A stretch of DNA of 64,000 nt from positions 69,209 to 133,208 of the forward strand of contig JBCDGZ010000002.1 of the NCBI GenBank assembly GCA_038750655.1. The letters run 5' to 3'. The DNA is from JBCDGZ01 sp038750655 (GTDB lineage Bacteria > Bacteroidota > Bacteroidia > Chitinophagales > Saprospiraceae). Position 1 is the stretch's first letter, and every line of letters begins with the position of its first letter. The notes under the pieces were generated by a model that saw only the letters and a list, made by a program, of their open reading frames with translations, did not search any database and was not told the origin of the DNA. The position numbers were made by a program, and so were the translations under genes. Below are positions 18,571-28,057 of the stretch, piece after piece.

Positions 18571-19785
18571 TTATTCTTCCCGCATCAAGGCCGGGATGCG
18601 TGCAGCGCGTAAGGCCGGAGGCCAGGAAGCGATCAGGCCAATACCAACAACAGTCAGTGCAACGACGATAAAGTCGGGCAAGCGCATACTAATGGGATAG
18701 GCATTGACGACAAAGCCCGCTGGGATAGGAACGATGCCGAAGGCTTTTTGGACAATGAAAAATAAGATGGCCAGGGCGAAGCCCGAAAAGAGACCCAATA
18801 AACAAAGCAATAAGCCCTCATTGAGGAAAATATTGCGAATCTGGCGGTTATTGGCCCCCATCGACTTAAGGATGGAGATGTCCTGTCTCTTATCCAGTAC
18901 AATCATCCACAGGGAGCCGATCATATTGAAAGCGACCAGCACCAGGGTAAGACTGAGGATCGCGAAACTCATCCATTTTTCAATATTCATCAGCTTCAGA
19001 AAAGCTTCATCCTGTTGATAGCGGTCTTTGACGATAAAATCATCGCCCATGATTTGCCGGATTTGTTCGACGGTAGCTGCAGAATTGGCCGCAGGGTTGA
19101 GGCGCAGCTCCAGGTTGCTCACTTGATCTCGGTAGCCCATCAGCTCCTGCGCGAACTTTAGGGAACTCAGGATATATTGGTTGTCAAAATCCTGTTGGAT
19201 GACGAAGGTGCCGGTGGGATAGGCCAGCCGCTTGCGAAAGGGATTGCCAAAGTTACTGGACTTGCGCTTGGCCATGTAGACGCTAAGGCTATTGACAAAT
19301 TCATCGATATTGACGGCCAGCTTATTGCGCATTCCAACACCGAGAATCAGCAACTCCTGGTCGCCACGGCGCAGCTGGTAGGAGCCTTCGCGAATAGTCG
19401 AATCAATTCCGGTGACCTTGCTAAAATTTTCGTCTACGCCCTTGAGGATACCGAAGTCTTTGCTGTTTTTGTATTCGAAAAATGCTACCTCCTCCAAAGT
19501 CTGGGAGACGTAATCCACCCCGTCCAAGTTGCGCAGCTGGGCCAGCTGAGTAGAATCCGGACTGAATGTCTTGCCCTTGAGTGGGCTGATCTTGACATCG
19601 GGATTGAAGGAGCTGAAGAGCCCCGTAATCAAATCTTCAAAGCCATTAAAGACCGAGAGTACTAAAATCAGAGCAGCCGTACCGACCGAAATGCCGAAGA
19701 CAGAAATCCCCGAGATGATATTGATCGCATTGGTAGATTTGCGGGCAAAGAGGTATCGGCGAGCTATTTTCAGCGGTAAATTCAT
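18571..19785 (-). CDS. LolC/LolE-type ABC transporter permease
   Basis: 404 residues: an N-terminal helix after ARRYLFARKSTNAINIISGISVFGISVGTAALILVLSVFNGFE (the family hallmark), a periplasmic MacB-like domain (~45-265), then three membrane helices in an FtsX domain (~275-395, including the ISILKSMGANNRQIRNIFLNEGLLL coupling-helix region). LolCDE-type complexes extract lipoproteins from the inner membrane; the partner ATPase is not adjacent, so a related MacB-type role is possible. Confidence 0.85.
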   Translation of the reverse strand: MNLPLKIARRYLFARKSTNAINIISGISVFGISVGTAALILVLSVFNGFEDLITGLFSSFNPDVKISPLKGKTFSPDSTQLAQLRNLDGVDYVSQTLEEVAFFEYKNSKDFGILKGVDENFSKVTGIDSTIREGSYQLRRGDQELLILGVGMRNKLAVNIDEFVNSLSVYMAKRKSSNFGNPFRKRLAYPTGTFVIQQDFDNQYILSSLKFAQELMGYRDQVSNLELRLNPAANSAATVEQIRQIMGDDFIVKDRYQQDEAFLKLMNIEKWMSFAILSLTLVLVAFNMIGSLWMIVLDKRQDISILKSMGANNRQIRNIFLNEGLLLCLLGLFSGFALAILFFIVQKAFGIVPIPAGFVVNAYPISMRLPDFIVVALTVVGIGLIASWPPALRAARIPALMREE

Positions 19786-19856
19786 GCACTGGGTTTACTA
19801 CCACAATTATACGTACAATAATGGGAAATATTATTTTTCCACTCTCGCAAAATCAA

Positions 19857-22808
19857 TCAATATTGCATGGCCTCGTAAATGATGCTTTGCATTTTTGGTC
19901 GGTAGTCTTCCTTACTCAATTTGAAATTCTTCATCGAAGGATAAGTACGGTTGGAGAGGAAGACGAAAATGATGTTGTTCTCCGGATCAGCCCAAACGCA
20001 GGTGCCCGTAAAGCCCAAATGCCCAAAGGTGCCTGCGGCCGCCTTGTCCGACAAATTGGCGTTGCGACTCGGACTCAGCTCCTTCATGTCAAAGCCAATC
20101 CCCCTCCGGGTATCGCTGGGATGACGAGTCGTGAAAGTCCGTACCGTCTCCGGCTGCAACAGCTGCTGCCCGCCGTAATATCCTCCATTCAGCAACAGCT
20201 GCATCAGAATAGCCAAATCATTGGCATTAGAGAACAACCCAGCGTGACCACTCACCCCGCCCAGCATGGCCGCCCCCATATCGTGTACATACCCTTGCAC
20301 ACGCTGGCGACGAAAGTATTTATCCTCCTCCGTCGGCACAACTGAGCTGCGGCTGACCTTCTCGTGCGGATTAAAAGTCGCGGTCGACAGGCCCAGTGGC
20401 TGGTAGATATTTTGCTGTACATAATCCTGTAAAGGAAGGCCAGACACCTGTCCGACCATATCCCCGAGCAGGTAAAAGCCCAGGTCGCTGTACTTGTAGT
20501 CGGTCGTGGGGCGCAGCTCCGAGCGATAAATCTGCTGCCAGATGGAGTCGGCGAAGTCATTGCGCATGAACAGCTTCTCGGTAACGGGAATTTCGAAGCC
20601 TTCTTTCTTCTTTTTGCTGTAAAACTTCCGCAAGGGCTGGGGGTTACGGCGGCTCTTGGATACCGTCTGCTCGAAGAAGGGAATCCAGGGGTGCAGCCCG
20701 GCCCGGTGGGCCATAATATCTTTGATCAGCAAGGGTTCTTTGTTGCTACCTTTTAGGGCGGGCAAGTATTCACTGAGGGGACGGTAAATGCTGATTTTGC
20801 TTTGCTCGTGCAGCTGCATTACGGATAGGGTCGCCGCCGCAATTTTGGTAATGGAGGCCAGGTCGAAGAGGTCGTCGGTTTGCATAGGTGTACGGCGGCG
20901 GTAAGTATGGTGACCGTAGGCTTTGTTAAAAACGACTTTACCGTCTTTGGCCACCAGAACTACGCAGCCGGGGGTAGCTCTGGTGCTGATGGCTTGTTGA
21001 GCCAGCGCATCAATTTCGTTCAGTTTGTCGGAATTAAGGCCAACACTCTCCGGAAGGCCGTACTGGAGGCGGAAGGCCGGCGAGGTCGTCACCCCATCGT
21101 TGAAGCGACTGCGCGGGGAAGCCGTTACCGGCAAGCGCCCCCGAATGCTGAAGGCACCGAAGAGGGCCTGGGCCGCTAAGTCCTGCGACATCTCATTTTC
21201 TTCGTACACCTCCAATACACAATCCAACTCATCGAAATACTTGAGGCTATAAGGATTCCCGAAAACGACGAGAATGACCTTGGTATTTTTCCGCAAGGCA
21301 TCAATAAAGGCCAGCTGGTTTTTATCCAAGCCGAAATTCTTAGCGGCGCGGCTGTCCATATCGTGCAGCCCGACAATCACTAGGTCTTTAGCCGACAGCT
21401 GCCCGATGAGTTTCGTACTCTGCGCAGAGCCGAGCTGCTTGGGGGCCTGAAAATGCTCCATCGGAGCGTAGTGGTCCAGCGTATTTTGGAACACCGTACG
21501 GCCCTTGGCTCCCATACTGAGCGAAGCGATGCTTCGCCCCGGCAAATCGCTGATCGGCAGCAGCCCATCGCCGTTGCGCACCAGGGTGATCGCATTTTCG
21601 ATGAGCTGGCGCTTGAGCACCTGAACGCTCGGCGCATTCAGCTCGGCACGGACATTGGCTTGAGCGATGGGCTCGAAGCTGCTTAGGCCAAGGTGGTACT
21701 TGGCCGCCAGCACTTTTTTGACCCGTACATTGAGATCAGCCATATTAAGACGGCCGTCGGCCAGATAGGCTTTGATGGTTTTGAAGGTCGCGGGGATGTC
21801 CTCGGGCAGGAGCAGAATATCATTGCCCGCCAGCAGTGCCTCCGCTTCCACCTGCCCCGGATCGTAGTGCTTGGTAACGCCCTTCATCCCCAGTCCATCA
21901 GTAAAAATCAAGCCCTTGTAGCCGATTTGCTCCTTCAGCAATTGGTCGACTGCTTTGGAGGAAAGGGTGGTGGGGCGATTGGCGCTGCTGTCAATCTCTG
22001 GGACTTGCAGGTGGGCGATCATCATGCTTTGGATGCCGTGCTCGGCCAAAACGCGGAAGGGGAACAACTCTACGCTGTCCAGCCGGGAGCGGTTGTGGGT
22101 AATCACGGGCAAATCGTAGTGAGAGTCGACATCGGTATCACCGTGCCCCGGAAAGTGCTTGGCACAAGCCATCACCTGCCCATCCTGCATGCCTTGCATG
22201 TACATATAGCTTTTGGCCGCTACATTATAGCGGTCTTCGCCAAAGGAGCGGGTGTTGATCACTGGATTCTCGGGATTGTTGTTGACATCGGCGACTGGAG
22301 CAAAGTTGATCTGCACCCCTACGCGCCGACACTGCCGCGCTACCTCGCGGCCCATTTCGTAGATCAGGTGATTGTCCTGTATGGCTCCCAGCATCAGCTG
22401 GCGGGGGAAGCTCACCGTGCTGGCCTTCATCCGCATCCCCAGCCCCCACTCGGCATCCATAGCTACCATCATCGGAATTTTAGCCATCTGCTGATAGCGG
22501 TTGAGCAGTTCAATCTGTTTTTCTGGTGTTCCCTGGAAAAAGCAAAGTCCTCCTACCTGATAGTCTTTGATGAGCTTTTCGACCTGAGCGATGTGCTCAG
22601 GCCCTTTGTCCGAATGAGCACGAATCATAATGAGCTGCGCCAGGCGCTCCTCGTCCGTCATGGTTTCGAAGATCGCATTGACCCAGGCTTTCTCAGCAGC
22701 ATCGTCAATAGTATCGGGCCCTTTGGCACTACAGGTGATCAGGGCGATAAAGAACAAGGTGAATACTTTATTTTTCAAGGGTGTAAGGTTGTTTAATTTG
22801 TTAATCAC
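19857..22808 (-). CDS. GH3 beta-N-acetylglucosaminidase-like / serine hydrolase fusion
   Basis: 983 residues, exported (hydrophobic ~13-27; possible lipobox ending LITC). The N-terminal GH3 domain (~35-375) has the NagZ signature KHFPGHGDTDVDSH with the Asp228/His230 acid-base dyad and nucleophile Asp304 in FTDGLGMKG. A GH3 C-terminal domain follows (~400-570). The C-terminus (~590-980) is a class C beta-lactamase-type fold: SITK (Ser652/Lys655), Tyr773 in YSD, and HLGFTG in place of KTG. The fusion suggests muropeptide processing, with GlcNAc removal plus a peptide-directed esterase or peptidase activity. This architecture is known in Bacteroidota. Confidence 0.88.
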   Translation of the reverse strand: MINKLNNLTPLKNKVFTLFFIALITCSAKGPDTIDDAAEKAWVNAIFETMTDEERLAQLIMIRAHSDKGPEHIAQVEKLIKDYQVGGLCFFQGTPEKQIELLNRYQQMAKIPMMVAMDAEWGLGMRMKASTVSFPRQLMLGAIQDNHLIYEMGREVARQCRRVGVQINFAPVADVNNNPENPVINTRSFGEDRYNVAAKSYMYMQGMQDGQVMACAKHFPGHGDTDVDSHYDLPVITHNRSRLDSVELFPFRVLAEHGIQSMMIAHLQVPEIDSSANRPTTLSSKAVDQLLKEQIGYKGLIFTDGLGMKGVTKHYDPGQVEAEALLAGNDILLLPEDIPATFKTIKAYLADGRLNMADLNVRVKKVLAAKYHLGLSSFEPIAQANVRAELNAPSVQVLKRQLIENAITLVRNGDGLLPISDLPGRSIASLSMGAKGRTVFQNTLDHYAPMEHFQAPKQLGSAQSTKLIGQLSAKDLVIVGLHDMDSRAAKNFGLDKNQLAFIDALRKNTKVILVVFGNPYSLKYFDELDCVLEVYEENEMSQDLAAQALFGAFSIRGRLPVTASPRSRFNDGVTTSPAFRLQYGLPESVGLNSDKLNEIDALAQQAISTRATPGCVVLVAKDGKVVFNKAYGHHTYRRRTPMQTDDLFDLASITKIAAATLSVMQLHEQSKISIYRPLSEYLPALKGSNKEPLLIKDIMAHRAGLHPWIPFFEQTVSKSRRNPQPLRKFYSKKKKEGFEIPVTEKLFMRNDFADSIWQQIYRSELRPTTDYKYSDLGFYLLGDMVGQVSGLPLQDYVQQNIYQPLGLSTATFNPHEKVSRSSVVPTEEDKYFRRQRVQGYVHDMGAAMLGGVSGHAGLFSNANDLAILMQLLLNGGYYGGQQLLQPETVRTFTTRHPSDTRRGIGFDMKELSPSRNANLSDKAAAGTFGHLGFTGTCVWADPENNIIFVFLSNRTYPSMKNFKLSKEDYRPKMQSIIYEAMQY

Positions 22809-22818
22809 TTAGGTATAA

Positions 22819-24888
22819 CTACTTACGTTGCCCCACATTGGGGTCAATCTGTCGGGCTTTTTGCAGGTATTCGAGGACTTTAGCATCATCGCCACCGTAT
22901 CGCCAGGCATTACTGAGGTTCATCCAGGCATCGGCATGATTCGGGCGCGTGTTCGCTGCTTTTTCAAAAAACGAAATTGCTCTAGAATGATTGCCCTGCA
23001 TGCCGTTAGCAACGCCTAGGAGGCGCAGCGTCTCGTAATCATTAGGACGAAATTCATAAGCCTTTTCGAGGTAGCGCAGCGCCTTTTCCATATCGCCCTT
23101 CTTTTCTCCAAAATAGCGGCCAGCATCCCGATAGGTAATCCCCAGGTTGTTGGTGCCATTGGGATCATTAGGATTGAGGGCAAGTACGGCGCTGAAATAA
23201 CGAATAGATTCTTCGTATTCTTTTAAATAATTATGGCAATTGCCGAGTTGTAAGTAGGAATTTTTGAAAGTCGGATGAATTTTCAGGGCAGATTTCAGAT
23301 AGCTAACGGCCTCTTTCAACAAAGCTTCCCGCTCCTTGTCATCTTTCACTTTCAGCGCCTTGGCCGTGAGTTCTCCTCCAACAGCATTGAGCAACTTAGC
23401 ACTATTCCTCGAAGTCTGTACATCTGTGGTAAAAAGCGTATAGTTACTTTTCCAAACGGTATTGCGGCTGATGGTTTTTCCTCCCAACAAAATCACTGCC
23501 GCCGCTCCGGCAATCAGCATCGACTGAAACGCAGTTGCGGGCAATCTGTCTTTATCCGGGTTTTGCATCCGAATCAAGCGTCCCGCCAAAAGGGCGATAG
23601 CCAGGCAAAAGCCCACAGAGGGCATAAACAGAAAGCGCTCTGACATATTGGTGCCGACCGGAAAAACAATATTGGAAACGATGGACAGCGTAGCCAGAAA
23701 AAACAGGATGCTGAAGCTGAGCAAGTCTTTTTTCAAAAAACCAATTACCGCCACGATGATCATTCCAAGGTAAAGGGCTGCACTGAGCAGCACCTGCCAA
23801 TCGCCCCAGCTCATGATATTCACATGGCGCGGATAATAATCATGGGTAAGAGGGTGGGGGAAAAATAGCAGCTGGACGTATTTACCCAGTGTGTATGTAA
23901 TCGTAGCCATTTTTTCTCCAAAACTAAACGCGACCCATTGCTTCGCCTCTAATTTGAGAAAGGGATTGTTCATCAATTCCATCGACGGCTCACCCAAGGA
24001 CCAGCCGAGTACGGCCCCGCGAATGGCCAGAAAGAGCGCGGCGGCGGCGACAAAAGGAATGGTCTGACGAGCAATTCGCTCTACGTTGGAGTCAGTGAAA
24101 AAATAGAAGGTCAGCGGGACGATGGCGAGGAAGGTGATGGCGTTTTCCTTTGCCATTAGGGCCAGAAAGAAGAGCAGGGCCGCGAGGAGGTGGTAGCCGA
24201 ATTGCTTCTGCGCCCAAGCCTGCCAGGAAAAATAAAGGGCGCCCAGGCTACCCAGCAGGGTAATGATCTCATCGCGCCCCTTGATATTGGCCACCGCCTC
24301 GGTATGAATGGGATGGGCGATAAAAAGCAGGGCGGTGAGCAAGGCAATGAAGCGGCTCATATTGGTGTCGAATCGCGTTTTCAACAATTCCACCAACAGC
24401 AAGTAGAGGACCATACCGCATAAGCAGAAAAAGGCAATATTGCCAAAATGCCCCATCATGGTGCTGCCTTTATAAATCAGATTGCCGTCTTGGTCTTTTT
24501 TGATTTGACCCTGTTCATCACGCTCGGGACGAGCAAAAAGCTGCCATTCCAGAGCAAACATCACGGGCGTCAGCGGACGGTAGCGGCCGCCGGATACCAG
24601 TTTGTCCTTTCCCTCTACCTTAAAAAAGCCTTTGAAAGTATCGTACTTGAGCAAGCCCGGAATCCCTTTGATGCCTTGGGTAGTGTACATATTATCGTAG
24701 ATGACAATCGCATCATCCTGGGTATATCCATGCTTGAGCGTATTGCCGTACAACGCAAAGCCCAGTACAACGATGAGTACGTAATGCAGTAGGGTATTTT
24801 GCAAAAAAGAAGCCCCTGTGGAGACTAGGTCTGGGCTAGATATACTCTGCGAACGGTCTTTTTTTCTGCTTTTCTTCGATTTGGCCAT
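22819..24888 (-). CDS. TMTC-like membrane protein with C-terminal TPRs
   Basis: 689 residues. A basic N-terminus (KSKKSRKKDR) precedes about ten membrane helices (~33-480), then TPR units (~530-685, FKNSYLQLGNCHNYLKEYEESIRYFSAVLALNPND and following). The first luminal loop has YTQDDAIVIYDN and GGRYRPLTPVMFALEW, the DD and RPL motifs of GT-C/TMTC-type O-mannosyltransferases. A lipid-linked sugar transferase acting on exported proteins is inferred. It sits 10 bp upstream of the GH3 fusion gene and is probably co-transcribed. Confidence 0.75.
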   Translation of the reverse strand: MAKSKKSRKKDRSQSISSPDLVSTGASFLQNTLLHYVLIVVLGFALYGNTLKHGYTQDDAIVIYDNMYTTQGIKGIPGLLKYDTFKGFFKVEGKDKLVSGGRYRPLTPVMFALEWQLFARPERDEQGQIKKDQDGNLIYKGSTMMGHFGNIAFFCLCGMVLYLLLVELLKTRFDTNMSRFIALLTALLFIAHPIHTEAVANIKGRDEIITLLGSLGALYFSWQAWAQKQFGYHLLAALLFFLALMAKENAITFLAIVPLTFYFFTDSNVERIARQTIPFVAAAALFLAIRGAVLGWSLGEPSMELMNNPFLKLEAKQWVAFSFGEKMATITYTLGKYVQLLFFPHPLTHDYYPRHVNIMSWGDWQVLLSAALYLGMIIVAVIGFLKKDLLSFSILFFLATLSIVSNIVFPVGTNMSERFLFMPSVGFCLAIALLAGRLIRMQNPDKDRLPATAFQSMLIAGAAAVILLGGKTISRNTVWKSNYTLFTTDVQTSRNSAKLLNAVGGELTAKALKVKDDKEREALLKEAVSYLKSALKIHPTFKNSYLQLGNCHNYLKEYEESIRYFSAVLALNPNDPNGTNNLGITYRDAGRYFGEKKGDMEKALRYLEKAYEFRPNDYETLRLLGVANGMQGNHSRAISFFEKAANTRPNHADAWMNLSNAWRYGGDDAKVLEYLQKARQIDPNVGQRK

Positions 24889-25010
24889 TGTGTTGTAATC
24901 TGGTACTCTGCTGATACGTAAGTCCCAAATTATTGTTTTTTTCAGGAATGGCGAAAATTTAAATCATCAAATAGAAGATTACGCTTTCGCGGCACGGAAG
25001 AAAAGATATT

Positions 25011-26054
25011 TTACAACTGCTGCTCTTTGCGATGAGCCTTATAGCGCCCTTTACCAAACTTGGTCCCATTGAATTCCTCCGTCTTGCGGCGCTCCATCCG
25101 CTCGGCCTCCGGCAGCCGATTAAAGTCCTTGCACTTATCCGAACAACAGCCTTCGTACTGCTCTGCACACGATGGACACTGAATAAACAGGATATGACAG
25201 GCATCATTCGCACAGTTGGTATGAGTATCGCAAAGCTCCCCGCATTGGTGACAACGCGCAATCACCTCATCGCTGATCCGCTCGCCCATGCGATCGTCAA
25301 AGACAAAGTTCTTCCCCTTAAATTTATTGGGCAAGCCCTGCTGCTCTACCTGACGGCTATACTCAATGATTCCCCCATCCAACTGAAAGACCTTCTCAAA
25401 GCCCTTGTGCTTGTAGTAGGCGCTGGCCTTCTCGCAGCGGATACCGCCCGTACAGTACATGACAATATTTTTATCCTTATCCTCTTTGAGCATATCCTCG
25501 ACCAGCGGGAGGGCTTCGCGGAAAGTCTCCACATCCGGGCAAACGGCGTTCTCGAAGTGGCCCACCTCCGACTCGTAGTGATTCCGCATATCGACGATGA
25601 TGGTATTCGGGTCGTCGGCCAGCTCATTAAAAGCCTCGGCCGTGAGATGCTGCCCCCGCTTGGTAACATCAAAGGAAGAATCGTCCAGCCCATCTGCAAC
25701 AATCTTGTGACGGACTTTGATTTTGAGTTTGTAGAAAGACTTAGAATCGTCCTCAACAGCAATGTTGAGGCGAATATTTTTGAGAAAATCGACGCTATAA
25801 AGCTTAGCTTTAAAAGCTTCCAATAAATCAGTAGGCACCGAAATTTGCCCATTCACGCCTTCGGCCGCCACATAAATCCGACCAAAAACCCGCAGCTCAT
25901 CAAGCATCAAGTACAGCTCATCCCGGAACCGATTAGGGTCCTCAATATGGGCATATTGGTAGAAAGAGAGCGTCGTTCTTGCCTCCTTACTTTCTGCCAA
26001 CTGCTGTTTCAGCACCTCTCTATCGATCTTGTTGTATAATTTCTTCTTGCTCAT
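25011..26054 (-). CDS. trhO: tRNA uridine(34) hydroxylase TrhO (rhodanese family)
   Basis: 347 residues from ATG 26054 (MSKKKLYNKI); an in-frame ATG at 26102 would add 16 residues unlike the family. It has an N-terminal acylphosphatase-like domain (~30-115), then a rhodanese domain (~140-245) with the active loop CTGGIRC (Cys201, Cys207), and a C-terminal cysteine-rich stretch (CHQCGELCDTHTNC...CPSC) that probably binds metal. TrhO makes 5-hydroxyuridine at the tRNA wobble position using O2. The length matches E. coli YceA (~350). Confidence 0.93.
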   Translation of the reverse strand: MSKKKLYNKIDREVLKQQLAESKEARTTLSFYQYAHIEDPNRFRDELYLMLDELRVFGRIYVAAEGVNGQISVPTDLLEAFKAKLYSVDFLKNIRLNIAVEDDSKSFYKLKIKVRHKIVADGLDDSSFDVTKRGQHLTAEAFNELADDPNTIIVDMRNHYESEVGHFENAVCPDVETFREALPLVEDMLKEDKDKNIVMYCTGGIRCEKASAYYKHKGFEKVFQLDGGIIEYSRQVEQQGLPNKFKGKNFVFDDRMGERISDEVIARCHQCGELCDTHTNCANDACHILFIQCPSCAEQYEGCCSDKCKDFNRLPEAERMERRKTEEFNGTKFGKGRYKAHRKEQQL

Positions 26055-26156
26055 TGTTCTGATTATTTCCCCCAAGTTGCCATGAACGAGCATTAAGTGC
26101 AACTTGAATTATTCACTAGGCATTTGAAGCGCAAAATTACAAAAATCTACACAAAC

Positions 26157-27929
26157 TTACTGCCTCAGCAATCGCCCGCTCCACTGTTGCGCTCCGATTT
26201 GTAGACGATAAAAATAAAGGCCGGCGGGGTAGGCCTTCAGAGAAAGCGATAGTGGCGCTTGCCCATTGAAGGGCTGCTGTAGCACTTGGAGGCGCTTTCC
26301 CGTCGCATCGAATAACTCTAGCCATGCTGATGAAGTAGTCGAAGGTAGGTCAAAATAGACTTGATCTCGGGTAGGATTGGGGTAAATTGGCCAGGGATTA
26401 GCCGACGGGACCTCGGTGGTTGACGTAATCAGATTGAGGGCTTCTTCAACGGCGGCCAGGGCATCCAAGCTGCCGAAACCGTAGGTGTTGTTCGGAATGG
26501 CCGTTAGGTCGCCGCAGTCTTCAGGCTGGTGCTGGATGGATACGGTTTGCTCCAAAATATCTTCCAACAGTTCTACCTGTCCGGCCAGATCAGGGTTGGC
26601 GGAAATCATCAGGGCGACGGTACCTGCTACGAAGGGGGCCGACCCGCTGGTCCCGGTGCCTTCCATGTAGCCCCCACCATTCTGTGAGGAACGAATATTT
26701 CGCCCGGGTGCCATGACATTGGGCTTGATCCGACCGCTCCCATCCACCGTCACCGGCCCCCGGCTACTAAAGTTGCTAACCGAATCATTGGGTTCAATAC
26801 TGCCCACGGCAAAGCTATTTTCAAAAATCGAAGGCGGCTTGTTGATGCTCGAACACCCTTCCCGACCGTCATTACCAGCAGCAACAACTACAAAGACCCC
26901 CGCACTACGAAGGTTATTAATCGCCTGCTCAATCATCCCCCAATTGCTGGGATTGCAGCCTTCTACCTCCGGACAGACCCAAGAATTATTGATCACATGA
27001 GGTGCCTTGGTCGGATCAGGGTTTTCTCCATTCAAATCGGTAGGTGCTAAAAACCACTCCAGACATTCTAAGTAACTGAAAGGCGAGCCCCAGCCATTTT
27101 CCATATTTCGACAGCCAATCCATTGGGCATCCGGGGCTACCCCTACCTGATTATCCCCATCACTACCGACCATAATTCCCATCGTCCAAGTGCCGTGCCC
27201 CTGGTCATCGCAAGGCACATCAACGTCGAGGCCACAGCTGTTGTTACTAGGATCATCGTTGGGGTATTCATTCAAAGGATTCAGCTCGCGGATGGCATCG
27301 TGCCAGTTGTAGTTGTGGTCTGCACTGGTGCCGTTCCAGCCTCGGTAGCGGGATTGCAAGGCCGGATGCATCCAATCATAGCCTGTATCCTCCCCCCCTA
27401 CGACCACGCCTGCTCCTCGGTAGCCCAAGGCCCAGACCTCATGGGCGCGCACGCGCTCCACGCCCCATTCCAAGTTCCGAGGGCCGCGCTGGCCAACCGG
27501 CTGCGAAGCCTCCAAGCGCGACACCCGAATGGCCCCGTTGTCCACAATTCGAGCCACGTCCTCCCGCTTGGCCAATTGCTCCAACAGGGATAAATCCCCC
27601 CTTAGCTGTAAGGCATTCACAATGTACAGGCGACGAAAAGCAATCTCTTCTCGCTCTAACCATTGCATCAGGCCCCGCTGCGAGGTCTCCGCCGCTTCGC
27701 GAAGTTGCTCAAACACCTCCCAGGCCTTCTCCTCTTTACTGAGCTGATTCGACGTTTGGGGCTGAAGCTGCTCGTTCAGTAAGACTAGCATGTCTAAGCC
27801 TTTCTGAGAACGACTTTCTTCCAGCAATCGAGGATCCACTTTTCGCTGCCACTGCTGATTGGCCGGGGTTTGCCAGCTGAAGAGGAGAAGGGGGAGCAGG
27901 AAGAGGAGACTGTAATTCAGGTATCGCAT
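26157..27929 (-). CDS. Secreted subtilisin-like serine protease (S8) with T9SS domain
   Basis: 590 residues from ATG 27929 (MRYLNYSLLFLL), which puts the signal peptide at the N-terminus; a start at 27953 adds eight residues. An inhibitor-like propeptide (~30-140) precedes the S8 domain with the triad Asp181 (GEDTGYDW), His245 (DDQGHGTWT) and Ser428 (GTSGSAP). Asn and the oxyanion region sit around INNSW. The C-terminus (~510-590, IYPNPTRDQVYFDLP to LLRQ) is a type A T9SS sorting domain. An extracellular or surface protease that feeds peptides to the cell is likely. Confidence 0.92.
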   Translation of the reverse strand: MRYLNYSLLFLLPLLLFSWQTPANQQWQRKVDPRLLEESRSQKGLDMLVLLNEQLQPQTSNQLSKEEKAWEVFEQLREAAETSQRGLMQWLEREEIAFRRLYIVNALQLRGDLSLLEQLAKREDVARIVDNGAIRVSRLEASQPVGQRGPRNLEWGVERVRAHEVWALGYRGAGVVVGGEDTGYDWMHPALQSRYRGWNGTSADHNYNWHDAIRELNPLNEYPNDDPSNNSCGLDVDVPCDDQGHGTWTMGIMVGSDGDNQVGVAPDAQWIGCRNMENGWGSPFSYLECLEWFLAPTDLNGENPDPTKAPHVINNSWVCPEVEGCNPSNWGMIEQAINNLRSAGVFVVVAAGNDGREGCSSINKPPSIFENSFAVGSIEPNDSVSNFSSRGPVTVDGSGRIKPNVMAPGRNIRSSQNGGGYMEGTGTSGSAPFVAGTVALMISANPDLAGQVELLEDILEQTVSIQHQPEDCGDLTAIPNNTYGFGSLDALAAVEEALNLITSTTEVPSANPWPIYPNPTRDQVYFDLPSTTSSAWLELFDATGKRLQVLQQPFNGQAPLSLSLKAYPAGLYFYRLQIGAQQWSGRLLRQ

Positions 27930-28057
27930 ATTCTTCGTTTTAAGGGTTGGCACCTACAGTACCAAGGGTTGACTTAAAAGGCGTTCTGACTGAGACTAAA
28001 ATACGAAGAAATATACCCCGATGTTCCTCTCGCCCCTCTGGAATGCTCCATTTGTCA

